Positions 16,132 to 26,527 are shown, counted from the first letter of the stretch. The stretch: DNA of 64,000 nt from Oscillospiraceae bacterium (GCA_009778065.1 WRKM01000003.1:1-64000); one strand, 5' to 3'. A program made the numbers and translations. Notes: generated from the sequence alone by a model not told the origin.

Positions 16132-17388
16132 TTACTCATATAACGGATACTTCGCGCAAACAGCACCCACTTTTTCTTTAATAATATCCCGATTACCTTC
16201 AAAATCTACTGCCGCTAAGTAAACGCACTCGGCGATTACAGCCATATCGGCTTCTTTCAAGCCTCTTGTGGTAATTGCGGGTGTACCGATTCTGATTCCG
16301 CTCGTGACAAACGGACTCTGCGGGTCGTTCGGAACTGCGTTTTTATTAACGGTTATGTAAACCTCATCGAGCTTGTTCTGCATTTCCTTTCCCGTGACGC
16401 CGAAGGACTGTAAATCAACTAACATCAGATGATTATCTGTCCCGCCGGAAACGAGATTAAATCCCCGCTTCATAAGCTCGTCCGCAAGAACGGCGGCGTT
16501 CTTTTTCACCTGTCTGCCGTATTCCTTAAACTCAGGTCGCATCGCCTCTGCAAAACAAACGGCTTTTGATGCGATTACGTGCATGAGCGGACCTCCCTGT
16601 GTTCCGGGAAATACCGCTTTATCTATTTTTTTCGCGATTTCTTCATTATTGGTGAGAATTAAGCCCCCGCGCGGACCACGCAGAGTTTTATGTGTCGTAC
16701 TGGTCGTTACATCGGCATAGGGTACGGGCGACATATGTTCGTTCGCCGCTACAAGCCCTGCAATATGCGCCATATCGACTAAAAGTAACGCTCCCGTGCC
16801 TTTCGCAATAACTGACAGACGCTCAAAATCTATTTCCCTCGGGTACGCACTCGCCCCTGCTACAATCATCTTCGGCTTATGCTCTTTAGCAGATTTCTCT
16901 ATTTCGTCATAATTAAGCTTTTGGGTCTCAGGGTCTAACCCGTAAGGCACAAACTTAAAATATTTTCCCGATATATTGACGGGAGAACCATGCGTGAGAT
17001 GCCCCCCGTGTGCCAAATTCATGCCTAAAACAATATCGCCGGGCTCTAAAAGCGCGAAATAAGCCGCCATGTTCGCTTGCGCTCCTGAGTGGGTTTGAAC
17101 ATTGGCATATCCCGCTCCGAAAAGCTCCTTTGCGCGTTCTATTGCGATGTTTTCAGCCACGTCAACATACTCGCATCCGCCGTAATAACGCTTACCGGGG
17201 TAGCCTTCTGCATATTTATTAGTTAAAACGCTGCCCATTGCCGCCATAACAGCCGGAGAAACAATATTTTCACTGGCAATAAGCTCAAGATTCCTCTGCT
17301 GACGTAAAAGCTCATTTTTCATAGCCTCCGCAAGCACGGGGTCGCCCGCCGCGACAAAACCGATTGTGTCAATTAAATCTTTATACAT
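16132..17388 (-). CDS. glyA: serine hydroxymethyltransferase
   Basis: A PLP enzyme that interconverts serine and glycine and charges tetrahydrofolate. The 418 residues include the PLP-lysine motif [15 protein letters not shown], the folate-site region HGGHLTHG and [14 protein letters not shown] near the C-terminus. The RBS is AAGGAGGG. Its promoter overlaps a hairpin just upstream. I looked for a THF riboswitch in the ~55-nt leader and saw none. Confidence 0.96.
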   Translation of the reverse strand: MYKDLIDTIGFVAAGDPVLAEAMKNELLRQQRNLELIASENIVSPAVMAAMGSVLTNKYAEGYPGKRYYGGCEYVDVAENIAIERAKELFGAGYANVQTHSGAQANMAAYFALLEPGDIVLGMNLAHGGHLTHGSPVNISGKYFKFVPYGLDPETQKLNYDEIEKSAKEHKPKMIVAGASAYPREIDFERLSVIAKGTGALLLVDMAHIAGLVAANEHMSPVPYADVTTSTTHKTLRGPRGGLILTNNEEIAKKIDKAVFPGTQGGPLMHVIASKAVCFAEAMRPEFKEYGRQVKKNAAVLADELMKRGFNLVSGGTDNHLMLVDLQSFGVTGKEMQNKLDEVYITVNKNAVPNDPQSPFVTSGIRIGTPAITTRGLKEADMAVIAECVYLAAVDFEGNRDIIKEKVGAVCAKYPLYE

Positions 17389-17438
17389 TTTTCCCTCCTT
17401 CTTAGGTTCGCTGTAAAGACAACGTACCCTCGACTTTA

Positions 17439-17473
17439 ATTATAGCATAAAACGGCTGAAAATTCAACCGTTT
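17439..17473 (-). promoter_or_regulatory. glyA promoter overlapping an upstream terminator hairpin
   Basis: On the minus strand: TTGAAT (17462-17467), 17 nt, TATAAT (17439-17444) with extended TGC. A hairpin AAACGGTTGAA/TTCAGCCGTTT (17450-17473, one G-U pair) contains the -35, and its 3' arm plus TTTT makes the spacer. The hairpin is also the likely terminator of the preceding operon. Confidence 0.75.
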
Positions 17474-17522
17474 TTGTTTATTACTATGTTTTTTTTGATA
17501 TTTTGATATTCTCACAAAAATT

Positions 17523-17882
17523 TTACACTTTTTTCGATTTTTCCTGTAATTTGTAATAATACCCATACAAACTCTGTACGCCGTTTTCTAACTTAAAATA
17601 ATGCGAAAGATACGCCGCTGTCAGAATCAGAATCATGACGAACAACAGCATAAAGGGAACCAAAGCCGCCTCGCCAATCGTGAACAAGGCGCAAGCAACG
17701 ATTATGGTGAGCAAACACATAGTCATAGTCACTATAAGATGAATAAGCCGCTCATGCTGAAATATTTTAATTCTAATCATAAGGTTTTCCGCCAACGCGT
17801 TCCACTCTGCGGAAGACCTGATTTCTTCATCTGAAAGAACTTTTTCATGCTCTTTCAAACATTCTTTAAGTTGTTTACCCAT
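17523..17882 (-). CDS. small two-helix membrane protein, unknown function
   Basis: A 119-residue protein with a charged N-terminal ~45 residues, two adjacent hydrophobic helices (near 48-70 and 74-95) joined by a short turn, and a basic C-terminus. I recognise no family. It starts 7 nt after the beta-propeller-like gene and is the last gene of the xylA operon before the hairpin at 17450, so the two unknown genes may work together at the membrane. Confidence 0.65.
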   Translation of the reverse strand: MGKQLKECLKEHEKVLSDEEIRSSAEWNALAENLMIRIKIFQHERLIHLIVTMTMCLLTIIVACALFTIGEAALVPFMLLFVMILILTAAYLSHYFKLENGVQSLYGYYYKLQEKSKKV

Positions 17883-17889
17883 GATACCT

Positions 17890-19035
17890 CTATATAATAA
17901 TCATACTGTTTGCAAGCCTGCATTTTTCAACAAGCTCTTCTTTTGTGCCTGTAATCTTTACGATTGCGTGTCCGTTTGAATAGAGAATACTGCCGTCTTC
18001 GCAAATCGTGTAATCAAGCACGCCTTTTTTAATACAAACTTTTTCACCGCTCACGGCATCAATTTTAATAAGCTCCCAGCTATGCGGAATAAGCCCGGGG
18101 TATTTTTCACCTTTTTGTTTATTGGCATTATACACTCGCTCTGCATTTATTACATTCCCGTCAATAAACAGCTCTCGTTCGGATTTTTGTTTCATCTTCA
18201 TGTTAGCCGAGACCCGGGGGTCTTTATTATTACGCAAAGACTGTCCCCCGAAAATCACGGAAAAGTAATTGAAAAATCCGAAAATCGCCTTAATCATTCG
18301 CCAAGGGAATAGAATAATGTCAAGCAAAATGTTTTCATTTTTCTCATTGCCGTATGGACGTTTTATATAGTATATGTTGCCGTGTGCATCTTCTTTAACT
18401 CGTATAAAGTCGAAATTTTCGTCGTAAAACAATTCGTTCATTTCGCCGCTATCAAGTTCAAAAACCATAGCCGCATACGGACCCACTACCGCCGCGCCGT
18501 TCGGATAACGGGCAAGTCCCGCCGAGGAGAATAAAATCCTGTTATTTTTCATGGAAAAACTCGGAAAATCCTCACGGGTGTCGCCCTCTGTAAGCTCCTC
18601 ATAACCGCCCGAAGGCAACGCAAACACAGCAAGATTACGGGTATCACTTGAACCCACGCTTGCTGTGCATTTATTACCTTTAATATTAATATCTCTGATT
18701 TGCAATTTGTCTTTAGCGGTTACGTGACCTTCAATATAATCATCATGGGTGGTTTTTTTGTAAATACCGCCAACGCCGTCAAGGTTGATTGAATAAAGAA
18801 AGCCGTCCTCGTATTTTGAAAGCCCGGAAATGTATGCGGCGGCGGCGTAAATTTCACCGCTCGGCGCATATGAACCCGTAAACTGCGCGCCTTTTCCCGA
18901 AGTTTTCCATTCGCTGCGCTTATTTATGCTTTCGAGGGCTTTTTTATACTTCTCAACCCTCTGAGACGATAACTCTGTGGGCTGTCCGCTGTTTTTGAAG
19001 AAAATTTTATTCTCGGATATATAAACTATCTCCAT
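17890..19035 (-). CDS. unknown protein, beta-propeller-like, with central hydrophobic segment
   Basis: A 381-residue protein with no signal peptide. Short repeats such as ISENKIFFKNSG, APSGEIYAAAAY, DAHGNIYYIKRPYG and CEDGSILYSNGHAIVKI suggest a WD40/TolB-like propeller (inference). A hydrophobic stretch around 235-262 (ILFPWRMIKAIFGFFNYF) breaks the pattern and may touch the membrane. Its ATG overlaps the fsa stop codon as TAATG, so it is translationally coupled to transaldolase. Function unknown. Confidence 0.6.
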   Translation of the reverse strand: MEIVYISENKIFFKNSGQPTELSSQRVEKYKKALESINKRSEWKTSGKGAQFTGSYAPSGEIYAAAAYISGLSKYEDGFLYSINLDGVGGIYKKTTHDDYIEGHVTAKDKLQIRDINIKGNKCTASVGSSDTRNLAVFALPSGGYEELTEGDTREDFPSFSMKNNRILFSSAGLARYPNGAAVVGPYAAMVFELDSGEMNELFYDENFDFIRVKEDAHGNIYYIKRPYGNEKNENILLDIILFPWRMIKAIFGFFNYFSVIFGGQSLRNNKDPRVSANMKMKQKSERELFIDGNVINAERVYNANKQKGEKYPGLIPHSWELIKIDAVSGEKVCIKKGVLDYTICEDGSILYSNGHAIVKITGTKEELVEKCRLANSMIII

Positions 19036-19682
19036 TATTTTTTCTCAAATTCAGCCCAGTCTTTGAGGAACTGCTCAATCCCAATACTCGTCAGCGGGTG
19101 ATTAAGCATCTTCATTATTACGCTAAAAGGCACGGTCGCAATGTCACAGCCTATACGAGCCGCCTGTGTCACATGAATGGGGTTTCTTATAGACGCCGCT
19201 ATAATCTCGGTCGGTATACCCTGTGCATCGTAAATATCTACGATTTCTTCAATCAGAGCCAAACCATCCATACCCACATCGTCAAGCCGCCCAAGGAAAG
19301 GGCTAACATAAGTCGCACCTGCATTCGCCGCCAACAGAGCTTGCGGAGCGGAGAAAACGAGTGTCACATTTGTGTCTATTCCTTTTTCGCTCAATACCTT
19401 ACAGGCTTGTAGCCCTTCTTCACAAAAAGGCAGTTTAATTACGACGTTTTCATGAATCTCTGTAAGCGGGATGGCTTCTTCCACCATCTTATCCGCTTCG
19501 AGTGCGATAACCTCTGCTGAAATCGGACCGTTAACTATACCGCTTATTTCCTTGATGACCTCTACATAATCACGTCCCTCTCTTGCGATTAAGGTGGGAT
19601 TAGTTGTCACACCGCAAATCACGCCCATATTGGCGGCTCTGCGGATTTCATCGGTATTTGCGGTATCAATAAATAGTTTCAT
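19035..19682 (-). CDS. fsa: transaldolase, Fsa/TalC-type
   Basis: A 215-residue short transaldolase of the fructose-6-phosphate aldolase-like family, transferring dihydroxyacetone units in the non-oxidative pentose pathway. The Schiff-base lysine lies in VVIKLPF, and [19 protein letters not shown] and SPFLGRLDD are typical. The family splits into true transaldolases and Fsa aldolases; with xylA, xylB and transketolase present, transaldolase is the likelier role. The start lies 14 nt after fba. Confidence 0.9.
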   Translation of the reverse strand: MKLFIDTANTDEIRRAANMGVICGVTTNPTLIAREGRDYVEVIKEISGIVNGPISAEVIALEADKMVEEAIPLTEIHENVVIKLPFCEEGLQACKVLSEKGIDTNVTLVFSAPQALLAANAGATYVSPFLGRLDDVGMDGLALIEEIVDIYDAQGIPTEIIAASIRNPIHVTQAARIGCDIATVPFSVIMKMLNHPLTSIGIEQFLKDWAEFEKK

Positions 19683-19696
19683 TTGTATGACCTCCT

Positions 19697-20629
19697 TTAA
19701 GCTTTTCCATTACAACCGAGTACGTTATTAATTTTATGTGCTACCATATCCTTCACGGCTTGGCGAGCGGGAAGAAGATACTGACGAGGGTCAAAGTGTG
19801 ACGGGTTTTGGGCGAGATATTTGCGGATTGCGGCAGTCATACCCATGCGTATGTCACTGTCTATATTAATTTTACATACCGCACTTTTTGCCGCCGTGCG
19901 GAGCATTTCTTCGGGTATACCGATAGCGCCCGGCATATCGCCGCCGTATTTATTTATTTCTTCAAGGAAATTCTGCGGGACACTGGACGCCCCATGTAAA
20001 ACGATTGGGAATCCGGGCAAACGCTCAGTAATTCTTTCAAGAATATCGAAACGAAGCTGAGGTTTTTGTCCGGGTTTAAACTTAAATGCACCGTGACTGG
20101 TTCCGATAGCTATCGCTAACGAGTCAACGCCGGTTTTACTCACGAATTCTTCTACCTCTTCGGGACGAGTATACGAAGCGTCTTCGGCTGAAACATTAAC
20201 ATCGTCTTCAACCCCCGCAAGTCTGCCAAGCTCACCCTCTACGGTAACTCCTTTTGCGTGGGCATATTCAACTACCTTTTTCGTGAGTTCAATGTTGTCA
20301 TTAAAGCTGTGATGACTTCCGTCTATCATAACCGATGTAAACCCGCCGTCGATACAACTCTTACAAATATCAAAGTCCGCTCCGTGGTCAAGGTGCAGAG
20401 CAATCGGAATATCAGTCTCAACGACAGCCGCTTCGATAAGCTTCATGAGATATGTATGATTGGCATACTTACGCGCCCCCGCGCTGACTTGTAAAATGAC
20501 AGGCGCTTTCAGCTCCTGTGCCGCTTCGGTGATTCCCTGAACGATTTCCATATTGTTGACATTAAATGCACCGACTGCATAATTCCCCTCATAGGCTTTT
20601 TTGAACATTTCTTTCGTTGTAACAAGCAT
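19697..20629 (-). CDS. fba: class II fructose-bisphosphate aldolase
   Basis: A 310-residue zinc aldolase cleaving fructose-1,6-bisphosphate, with possible side activity on sedoheptulose-1,7-bisphosphate. Zinc and substrate motifs: [35 protein letters not shown] and LHGASSVP. It lies between pfp and fsa in the pentose operon. Confidence 0.95.
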   Translation of the reverse strand: MLVTTKEMFKKAYEGNYAVGAFNVNNMEIVQGITEAAQELKAPVILQVSAGARKYANHTYLMKLIEAAVVETDIPIALHLDHGADFDICKSCIDGGFTSVMIDGSHHSFNDNIELTKKVVEYAHAKGVTVEGELGRLAGVEDDVNVSAEDASYTRPEEVEEFVSKTGVDSLAIAIGTSHGAFKFKPGQKPQLRFDILERITERLPGFPIVLHGASSVPQNFLEEINKYGGDMPGAIGIPEEMLRTAAKSAVCKINIDSDIRMGMTAAIRKYLAQNPSHFDPRQYLLPARQAVKDMVAHKINNVLGCNGKA

Positions 20630-20697
20630 AAGTATAAATTTCCTTTCATTTTTTGGGTTATTAATATTTTAACATATTATTCCGCGGATTACAAGTT

Positions 20698-21924
20698 TTA
20701 TTTCGGGATTACAAAATGTACAGGCATACCTTTTTCATATACCACCTTTGTTTCACCTTGAATCAGAGGAGCTATATGCTTTAAACACTCATCGGTGACA
20801 TTGTTTCCGCGTTCGTTTATAAATTTACGCGGTACTTCGTATACCTTGTTAGCGACATTCGCAACATCTTCACAGCCGATTTCGATTTTATAAGGCTCTG
20901 TGGATATGCGTTTATACGCCATTGTTATCCCTGTTTTTCCGGAAACGGCGAATCCTACCGCCGATTTTCCGAGAGCGACAGACTCCTCTATATCAGTGAG
21001 CGAACCGATATGTGCGGCGCAACGCTGAGGCAGGTTTAGGTCAACCGCCCTGACCTTACAGCCGAACTTTTCTTTTACAAGCTCTGTTAAATATTTCGCC
21101 GTCCCTGAAAGGTATTTATGCCCGAAAGTGTCACGAACGCCGCTTTGCGCCCCCTCTCCAACATATGTACCATCAGCAAAGCGTATGCCCTCACAGACAG
21201 CAATAGTAAGGTTAGGTTTTATTGCAAACTCTTTCTCGACATCCTCATAAAATTCTTCAAGGTTAAAGTCAACTTCCGGCATATAGACTAAATCGGGTGC
21301 GCCTGTGCCGATTAAACGCGGTAAAGCGGCAGACGCCGTGAGCCATCCCGCATCGCGTCCCATGACCTCGACTATTGTGACGGCTTTGGTTGTATAAACT
21401 GCGCAGTCACGTACAATTTCCTGTAAAGTCGTCGCAACATATTTGGCGGCAGAGCCGTAACCGGGTGTATGGTCTGTTCCCATTAAGTCATTATCGACAG
21501 TCTTAGGCACGCCGACAAAGCGAATATCGCTGTTTACTTTTGCGGCATAGCTTGACAGTTTATGCACCATATCCATAGAATCATTTCCGCCGATGTAAAA
21601 GAAATACTTTACGTTCATTTCGGCGAGAGTGGCGAATATATCAGTATAGGTTTCGGGCTTTTCCTCATACTTAGGGAGTTTAAGCCTGCACGAGCCGAGA
21701 GCCGCCGCGGGGGTAAGCTCTAACAGTGTTAAGTCTTCATCGGTTTTGAATACATCATTAAGAAGCGTGAACTTCTTATTTATAAGTCCCTCCGCGCCAT
21801 GCTGAAGCCCGTAAATCTTGTCTATTTCGTCATTTGCGAACGCTCCGCGTATGACGCCCGCCAAGGTTGCGTTAATGGCGGCTGTGGGACCGCCTGATTG
21901 CCCGACCATTGCGTTATACTTCAT
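20698..21924 (-). CDS. pfp: 6-phosphofructokinase, PPi-dependent type
   Basis: A 408-residue PFK. GGNDS at 112-116 puts Asp at the phosphoryl-donor position and PKTVDND at 140-146 has Lys; this Asp/Lys pair marks the PPi-using class, whereas ATP enzymes have Gly/Gly (family knowledge). It may phosphorylate fructose-6-phosphate and also sedoheptulose-7-phosphate. It sits between xylB and fba. A second PFK with Gly at the donor position lies at 26528, so the cell seems to keep both donor types. Confidence 0.88.
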   Translation of the reverse strand: MKYNAMVGQSGGPTAAINATLAGVIRGAFANDEIDKIYGLQHGAEGLINKKFTLLNDVFKTDEDLTLLELTPAAALGSCRLKLPKYEEKPETYTDIFATLAEMNVKYFFYIGGNDSMDMVHKLSSYAAKVNSDIRFVGVPKTVDNDLMGTDHTPGYGSAAKYVATTLQEIVRDCAVYTTKAVTIVEVMGRDAGWLTASAALPRLIGTGAPDLVYMPEVDFNLEEFYEDVEKEFAIKPNLTIAVCEGIRFADGTYVGEGAQSGVRDTFGHKYLSGTAKYLTELVKEKFGCKVRAVDLNLPQRCAAHIGSLTDIEESVALGKSAVGFAVSGKTGITMAYKRISTEPYKIEIGCEDVANVANKVYEVPRKFINERGNNVTDECLKHIAPLIQGETKVVYEKGMPVHFVIPK

Positions 21925-21956
21925 TTCTTAATCCGTTCCTTTTTTATTATTTATAA

Positions 21957-23480
21957 TTATAACTCCGCAAGCTCTGCAAACATACCCTTCATTGCAGGAT
22001 AAAGCCTCTTATATAAAGAGTATACTTTATTATATTTGGGAACATTTTCCGCAATAGGCTCTTGAATCCGCTCAGGCTTGATTACCGCGTTACAAGCTTC
22101 GGGTACGCTCTTGTAAATGCCCGTTCCGACAGCGGCAAGAAGTGCAACACCAAGCGCGGGACCTTCTTTATTTAAGGTCGTTTTTACGGGACACGCATAC
22201 AAGTCCGCGAGCATCTGCCGCCACAGCGGTGAAGTTCCGCCGCCGCCGCACGCCATCATATCGTTCACGCTTATACCCATTTCGCGCATTACCTCCGCAC
22301 AGTCGCGCATTGAATAGGCTACACCTTCCATTACGGCGCGGATAAGCTCTTTCTTTTTGTGCATTGCCGAAAGCCCGAAGAAAACGCCTCTCGCGTTTGG
22401 GTCAAGGTGAGGTGTACGTTCTCCGTTCAGATACGGCAGGTACAACAGCCCATTCGCACCGATAGGTACCTTATCAGCCGCTTTATCGGTCAAATAATAA
22501 GGGTCAACGCCCATAAGAAGCGCGGTTTCCATTTCGCCCCAACACATATTGTCACGGAACCACTTTAAAGACAAACCCGCACTCTGCGTAACACCCATAA
22601 CATGCCACGCACCCGGAACGGCGCAACAGAAAGTATGAACACGCCCGCCCTTGTCGATTGAGATTTTGCTTGTATGTGCGAAGACAACGCCCGATGAACC
22701 GATTGTCGTGAATGCCTTGCCATCCTCTACAACGCCCGTGCCTATTGCGGCGGCGGCGTTATCGCCCGCACCGCCTACTACAGGTGTTCCTGCTTTAAGC
22801 CCCGTCAGAGCCGCCGCCTTTGCGGTGACTTCACCGGTTATGTCGGGTGATTCGTACACTTTTGCAAGCAGAGCTTTGTCTATGCTCAGTTTTTGTAACA
22901 CTTCATCAGACCAGTCACGTTTCGGAATATCAAGTAACTGCATCCCCGAAGCATCGCTGACTTCTGTTGCGTACTCGCCCGTAAGCATAAAACGGATATA
23001 ATCCTTAGGGAGTAGGATATGACGGCACTTTTCGTAGTTTTCGGGTTCGTTGTTCTTGACCCAAAGGATTTTAGCCGCGGTAAAGCCCGTTATTGCGGGG
23101 TTCGCGGTTATCTCAATTAACTTATCATGTCCTACCTTTTCATTAAGTTCGTCTACCTCGTTTGCCGTGCGTTGGTCACACCAGATAATACTTTTACGAA
23201 TTACCTTGTTATCAGCATCAAGCATGACAAGTCCGTGCATCTGCCCCGACAAGCCAATCCCTTTAATATCAGCGGGATTTACCGAACTTTCAGCAAGTAC
23301 GTCTCTTATACTTTCCGTTACCGCATGCCACCAGTCTTCGGCGTTTTGCTCGGCGTAGCCGTTTTGAGGGGTATAAAGCGGATATTCGTGCGTGGAACTC
23401 GCTTGCGCCTTACCGTCTTCACTAAACAGGACGGTCTTTGTACCGGATGTTCCTATATCAACTCCGAGAATATATGCCAT
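21957..23480 (-). CDS. xylB: xylulokinase
   Basis: A 507-residue FGGY-family kinase phosphorylating xylulose to xylulose-5-phosphate. The N-terminal YILGVDIGTSGTK phosphate loop, GLSGQMHGLV and GGAGDNAAAAIGTG are all present. ATG at 23480 is chosen because of the AAAGGAA site and the family N-terminus. The frame upstream of it, to 23597, only runs through the tandem hairpins between xylA and xylB. Confidence 0.95.
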   Translation of the reverse strand: MAYILGVDIGTSGTKTVLFSEDGKAQASSTHEYPLYTPQNGYAEQNAEDWWHAVTESIRDVLAESSVNPADIKGIGLSGQMHGLVMLDADNKVIRKSIIWCDQRTANEVDELNEKVGHDKLIEITANPAITGFTAAKILWVKNNEPENYEKCRHILLPKDYIRFMLTGEYATEVSDASGMQLLDIPKRDWSDEVLQKLSIDKALLAKVYESPDITGEVTAKAAALTGLKAGTPVVGGAGDNAAAAIGTGVVEDGKAFTTIGSSGVVFAHTSKISIDKGGRVHTFCCAVPGAWHVMGVTQSAGLSLKWFRDNMCWGEMETALLMGVDPYYLTDKAADKVPIGANGLLYLPYLNGERTPHLDPNARGVFFGLSAMHKKKELIRAVMEGVAYSMRDCAEVMREMGISVNDMMACGGGGTSPLWRQMLADLYACPVKTTLNKEGPALGVALLAAVGTGIYKSVPEACNAVIKPERIQEPIAENVPKYNKVYSLYKRLYPAMKGMFAELAEL

Positions 23481-23510
23481 AATTTTGTTTCCTTTCATTG
23501 GGTATTTGTA

Positions 23511-23573
23511 GGGACGCTTCACACAAGCGTCCCGAAAGTTTCGCATAACCGAGGGACGCTGCGGACAGCGCCC
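23511..23573. repeat. tandem GTAGGGACGC hairpins between xylA and xylB
   Basis: The first hairpin is a perfect 9-bp stem GGGACGCTT/AAGCGTCCC (511-519/525-533, numbered within 23 kb). The second is GGGACGCTG/CAGCGCCCC with one mismatch (553-573). The unit opens TTGTAGGGAC, like the elements at 38364 and 53962, and appears to be a dispersed palindromic element. Inside this operon it could stabilise or split the transcript. Confidence 0.7.
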
Positions 23574-23589
23574 CCCAAAGCAAAACCTA

Positions 23590-24909
23590 TTATCCAAACA
23601 TAATATCGTTTAAAATATCTTCGAGCATTTCTTGTCTCGCACTCGTGACAGAGCCGATGACCTCGCCCTTTTCGAGTGCGTACTTTTCGAGAGCCGCCAT
23701 ATCTGCTTTACCCGCGATAATGTCTGCTCCGATGCCTGTACTCCAGCTTGCATAACGCTTCGCCGTGAAATCTTCAATTCTGCCGTCGGTAACAATTTTA
23801 TCGGCAATACGAAGTCCGAGAGCAAACGCATCCATACCGGCTATGTAAGAATAGAAAATATCCTCAGGTGTAAACGAACCCCTGCGTGCCTTAGAGTCGA
23901 AGTTCAAACCGCCGTTTGTAAAGCCGCCGGCTTTTAACACTTCATACATACAAAGCGTGGTGTCGTATACGTTAGTCGGGAACTGGTCAGTATCCCAACC
24001 GAGGAGTGTATCGCCCTGGTTAGCGTCTATTGAGCCGAACATTCCGTTATCACGCGCTACGCGAAGCTCGTGCTGGAATGTGTGCATAGCGAGAGTGGCA
24101 TGGTTAGCTTCTATGTTTAGTCTAAAGTCTTTATCAAGTCCGTACTTACGAAGGAAACCTATAACGGTTGCACTGTCGAAGTCGTACTGATGCTTTGTGG
24201 GTTCTTTCGGCTTGGGTTCTACGTAGAAATCGCCTTTAAAGCCGATTGAACGCCCGTAATTAACGGCAAGACGCATGAGACGAGCCAAATTATCAAGCTC
24301 TAAGCCCATATTTGTATTAAGGAGCGTTTCATAACCCTCGCGTCCGCCCCAGAAAACATAACCGTTTCCGCCGAGCTTGACTGTGACTTCGAGAGCCTTT
24401 TTAATCTGTGCCGCCGCAAAAGCGAATATGTCCGCCGAGGGGGACGTCCCCGCACCGCTCATATAACGCGGATGTGAGAAACAGTTTGCGGTTCCCCAAA
24501 GGCATTTCTTACCGGTTTTCCCCTGCATTTCAAGAATAACGTCAACGGCTTTGTCTAACATTGCGTTGGATTCTTCAAGAGTGGCATAATCGGGAGATAC
24601 ATCGCGGTCATGGAAGCAGAAATATTCAATGCCGAGCTTATCCATGATTTCAAAAGCCGCAAGAACCTTGTTTTTTGAGCGTTCTTCGTCGGAAGAAGCA
24701 GACCAGCTTTTATCAGCTGTGCCTCTGCCGAACATATCAGCTCCGTCGCCGCACATAGTATGCCACCAGGATAGCGCGAATTTAAGTTGGTTTTTCATAG
24801 TTTTTCCCGCTATAACCTCATCGGGGTTATAAAACTTAAACGAAAGCGGGTTTTTCGAGGCTTTCCCCTCGTACTGGATTTTTGGAATGGAGCTGAAAAA
24901 TTCACTCAT
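23590..24909 (-). CDS. xylA: xylose isomerase
   Basis: Converts xylose to xylulose using divalent metals. The 439 residues contain [31 protein letters not shown], and the metal-site segment IDANQGD. ATG at 24909 has GGAGGG 8 nt upstream; the longer frame to 24975 runs through the promoter. It is the first gene of the operon xylA-xylB-pfp-fba-fsa. No xylR or xylose transporter is seen in the window. Confidence 0.97.
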   Translation of the reverse strand: MSEFFSSIPKIQYEGKASKNPLSFKFYNPDEVIAGKTMKNQLKFALSWWHTMCGDGADMFGRGTADKSWSASSDEERSKNKVLAAFEIMDKLGIEYFCFHDRDVSPDYATLEESNAMLDKAVDVILEMQGKTGKKCLWGTANCFSHPRYMSGAGTSPSADIFAFAAAQIKKALEVTVKLGGNGYVFWGGREGYETLLNTNMGLELDNLARLMRLAVNYGRSIGFKGDFYVEPKPKEPTKHQYDFDSATVIGFLRKYGLDKDFRLNIEANHATLAMHTFQHELRVARDNGMFGSIDANQGDTLLGWDTDQFPTNVYDTTLCMYEVLKAGGFTNGGLNFDSKARRGSFTPEDIFYSYIAGMDAFALGLRIADKIVTDGRIEDFTAKRYASWSTGIGADIIAGKADMAALEKYALEKGEVIGSVTSARQEMLEDILNDIMFG

Positions 24910-24946
24910 GCTGTAGACCCTCCGTGTTTTTAAATATAATAATATT

Positions 24947-24975
24947 ATTGTATAATATTTCCGCAAAAAAGTCAA
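24947..24975 (-). promoter_or_regulatory. xylA promoter
   Basis: On the minus strand: TTGACT, 17 nt, TACAAT. Its -35 lies about 40 bp from the -35 of the divergent promoter at 25015. The AT-rich space between the two could hold a shared operator, but I see no convincing XylR palindrome. Confidence 0.8.
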
Positions 24976-25014
24976 GCTAAAAAGTGACTAAAATTTAAAA
25001 AAGTTTGAAATCAT

Positions 25015-25043
25015 TTGACTTTTTTTATCTTTTATGGTATAGT
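25015..25043 (+). promoter_or_regulatory. promoter of the BspA-like lipoprotein gene
   Basis: TTGACT, 17 nt, TATAGT, about 40 nt before the start codon and back to back with the xylA promoter. Confidence 0.8.
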
Positions 25044-25085
25044 GATTTAGATAAATATTAACACGGGAAAGGATTATAAGACATT

Positions 25086-26501
25086 ATGAGCAGGTTCATA
25101 GCGGTTTTTATTATACTCGCAATGGCTCTTACCGCCTGCGGCACTACACCCGTGCCTGACCCCGAACCCGGAGAAGAAGTTATAAACGGCTCTCTTAATG
25201 ACCCTGAACTCTCGATTTCAGCCGTAACGTCCGAACCTGAGACCGAATTCACCCCGTCCGAAGACAGCCTTTCAAAGGAAGAGGAAAAAGAGGAAGAAAT
25301 TTTTAAATACCGCATAGATGACGAGACAGCGACCATAACAAAATATAACGGAGAAGAAAGCGTAGTCTCTATACCTTCTACTATTGACGGCTATCCCGTG
25401 ACCGCGATAGGCAGTTTTGCCTTTTATAATAGTAAAGTAATCGAAAGCGTGACTATACCCGAAGGAGTGACAATAATAGACAATGATGCTTTCGGAGATT
25501 GCAAATTATTAAAGAGTATTATCCTTCCGAGTACGTTGGAAGTAATAGGAGATAATGCTTTTAGTGGCTGTACTTTGCTTGTTGATATAGTTTTACCGGA
25601 TAGTTTAGCCGAAATGGGGCGTGGTTCATTCTTTGGCTGTACTTCTCTTGTTGATATAGTTTTACCGGATAGCTTGACCGATGTAGGGTCTTATGCGTTT
25701 TTGGGTTGTACGTCACTAAAAAGTATCAACATACCTAAAGCCGCTAAAATGGAACTTGAGAGAAGACGTGAACGCGATGGATTCTCAGGTTATGAAAGCC
25801 TTGAAAGAATTGACGTTGCTCCGGAAAACCCTTATTACACCTCTATAGACGGCGTACTTTTCAATAAGGATTTAACGATTTTATTATTTTATCCGGACAG
25901 ACGGGTCGAGAGTACATTCATCATTCCGGACAGCGTAATAGAAATTCATAGATATGCTTTTAATAATTATGAAGAACTCGAAATTGTCTATAAAGATATA
26001 GTTTTCACCGGAGAGGACATAAAACAACTTAATACCCTCTACCCGATTAATAACCCTACACCCGAAATAACGCAGTACTGGGAAGAACACGGCGAATGGG
26101 ACGTTTCGGAGTTATTGCTGATGTATGTTTACAACTCTATGTCAGGCGGAGGCTCAACTGTCGTAAACCTTGACGGAACAGTAAAAAAAGATGATATTCC
26201 CGCCTTTGAAAAAATAAGCAAAGTACCGAATGAAATAATTGAAACTGCGAGAACCCTCAACCCTTTGGTTGTTGCTTTTAGTACGGCTGATGAGTGGATT
26301 GGCGGTTCAGTAGTGGACATTTATGTTGTGGTAGGTTACGGAGAAAGCCGCAACTCGATAAGAATAGGAACATATCAAGGTTTTGATTGGTCGACAAGTA
26401 CATCTTTCGGAGAAGCAGAGGAGTTAAATTCACTCGTGCGTGAATACTTCAGTGCAGAGGATTTAGATAATTGGAGAAATCGAACATTGGGAAATTGGTA
26501 A
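25086..26501 (+). CDS. lipoprotein with BspA-type leucine-rich repeats
   Basis: A 471-residue surface protein. The lipobox is LTAC (Cys18), followed by an acidic linker to about 75. Then come four to six BspA-like repeats of the form SVTIPEGVTIIDNDAFGDC, KSIILPSTLEVIGDNAFSGC, VDIVLPDSL, with two almost identical copies (nt 25580-25720). The C-terminal ~150 residues are unrelated to the repeats and of unknown fold. Such repeats mediate adhesion or carbohydrate contact in gut bacteria; the role here is inferred. It is divergent from xylA. Confidence 0.88.
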   Translation: MSRFIAVFIILAMALTACGTTPVPDPEPGEEVINGSLNDPELSISAVTSEPETEFTPSEDSLSKEEEKEEEIFKYRIDDETATITKYNGEESVVSIPSTIDGYPVTAIGSFAFYNSKVIESVTIPEGVTIIDNDAFGDCKLLKSIILPSTLEVIGDNAFSGCTLLVDIVLPDSLAEMGRGSFFGCTSLVDIVLPDSLTDVGSYAFLGCTSLKSINIPKAAKMELERRRERDGFSGYESLERIDVAPENPYYTSIDGVLFNKDLTILLFYPDRRVESTFIIPDSVIEIHRYAFNNYEELEIVYKDIVFTGEDIKQLNTLYPINNPTPEITQYWEEHGEWDVSELLLMYVYNSMSGGGSTVVNLDGTVKKDDIPAFEKISKVPNEIIETARTLNPLVVAFSTADEWIGGSVVDIYVVVGYGESRNSIRIGTYQGFDWSTSTSFGEAEELNSLVREYFSAEDLDNWRNRTLGNW

Positions 26502-26527
26502 AAATAATTTAGGAAGCGAGAAAATTT

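Noticed and set aside
17389-17440. Leader of glyA as a THF or glycine riboswitch.
   Set aside because: The leader is about 55 nt and shows no conserved core of either class.
24976-25014. XylR operator between the divergent xylA and lipoprotein promoters.
   Set aside because: The symmetry seen comes mainly from the two opposed TTGACT boxes; no convincing operator palindrome or xylR gene is present.
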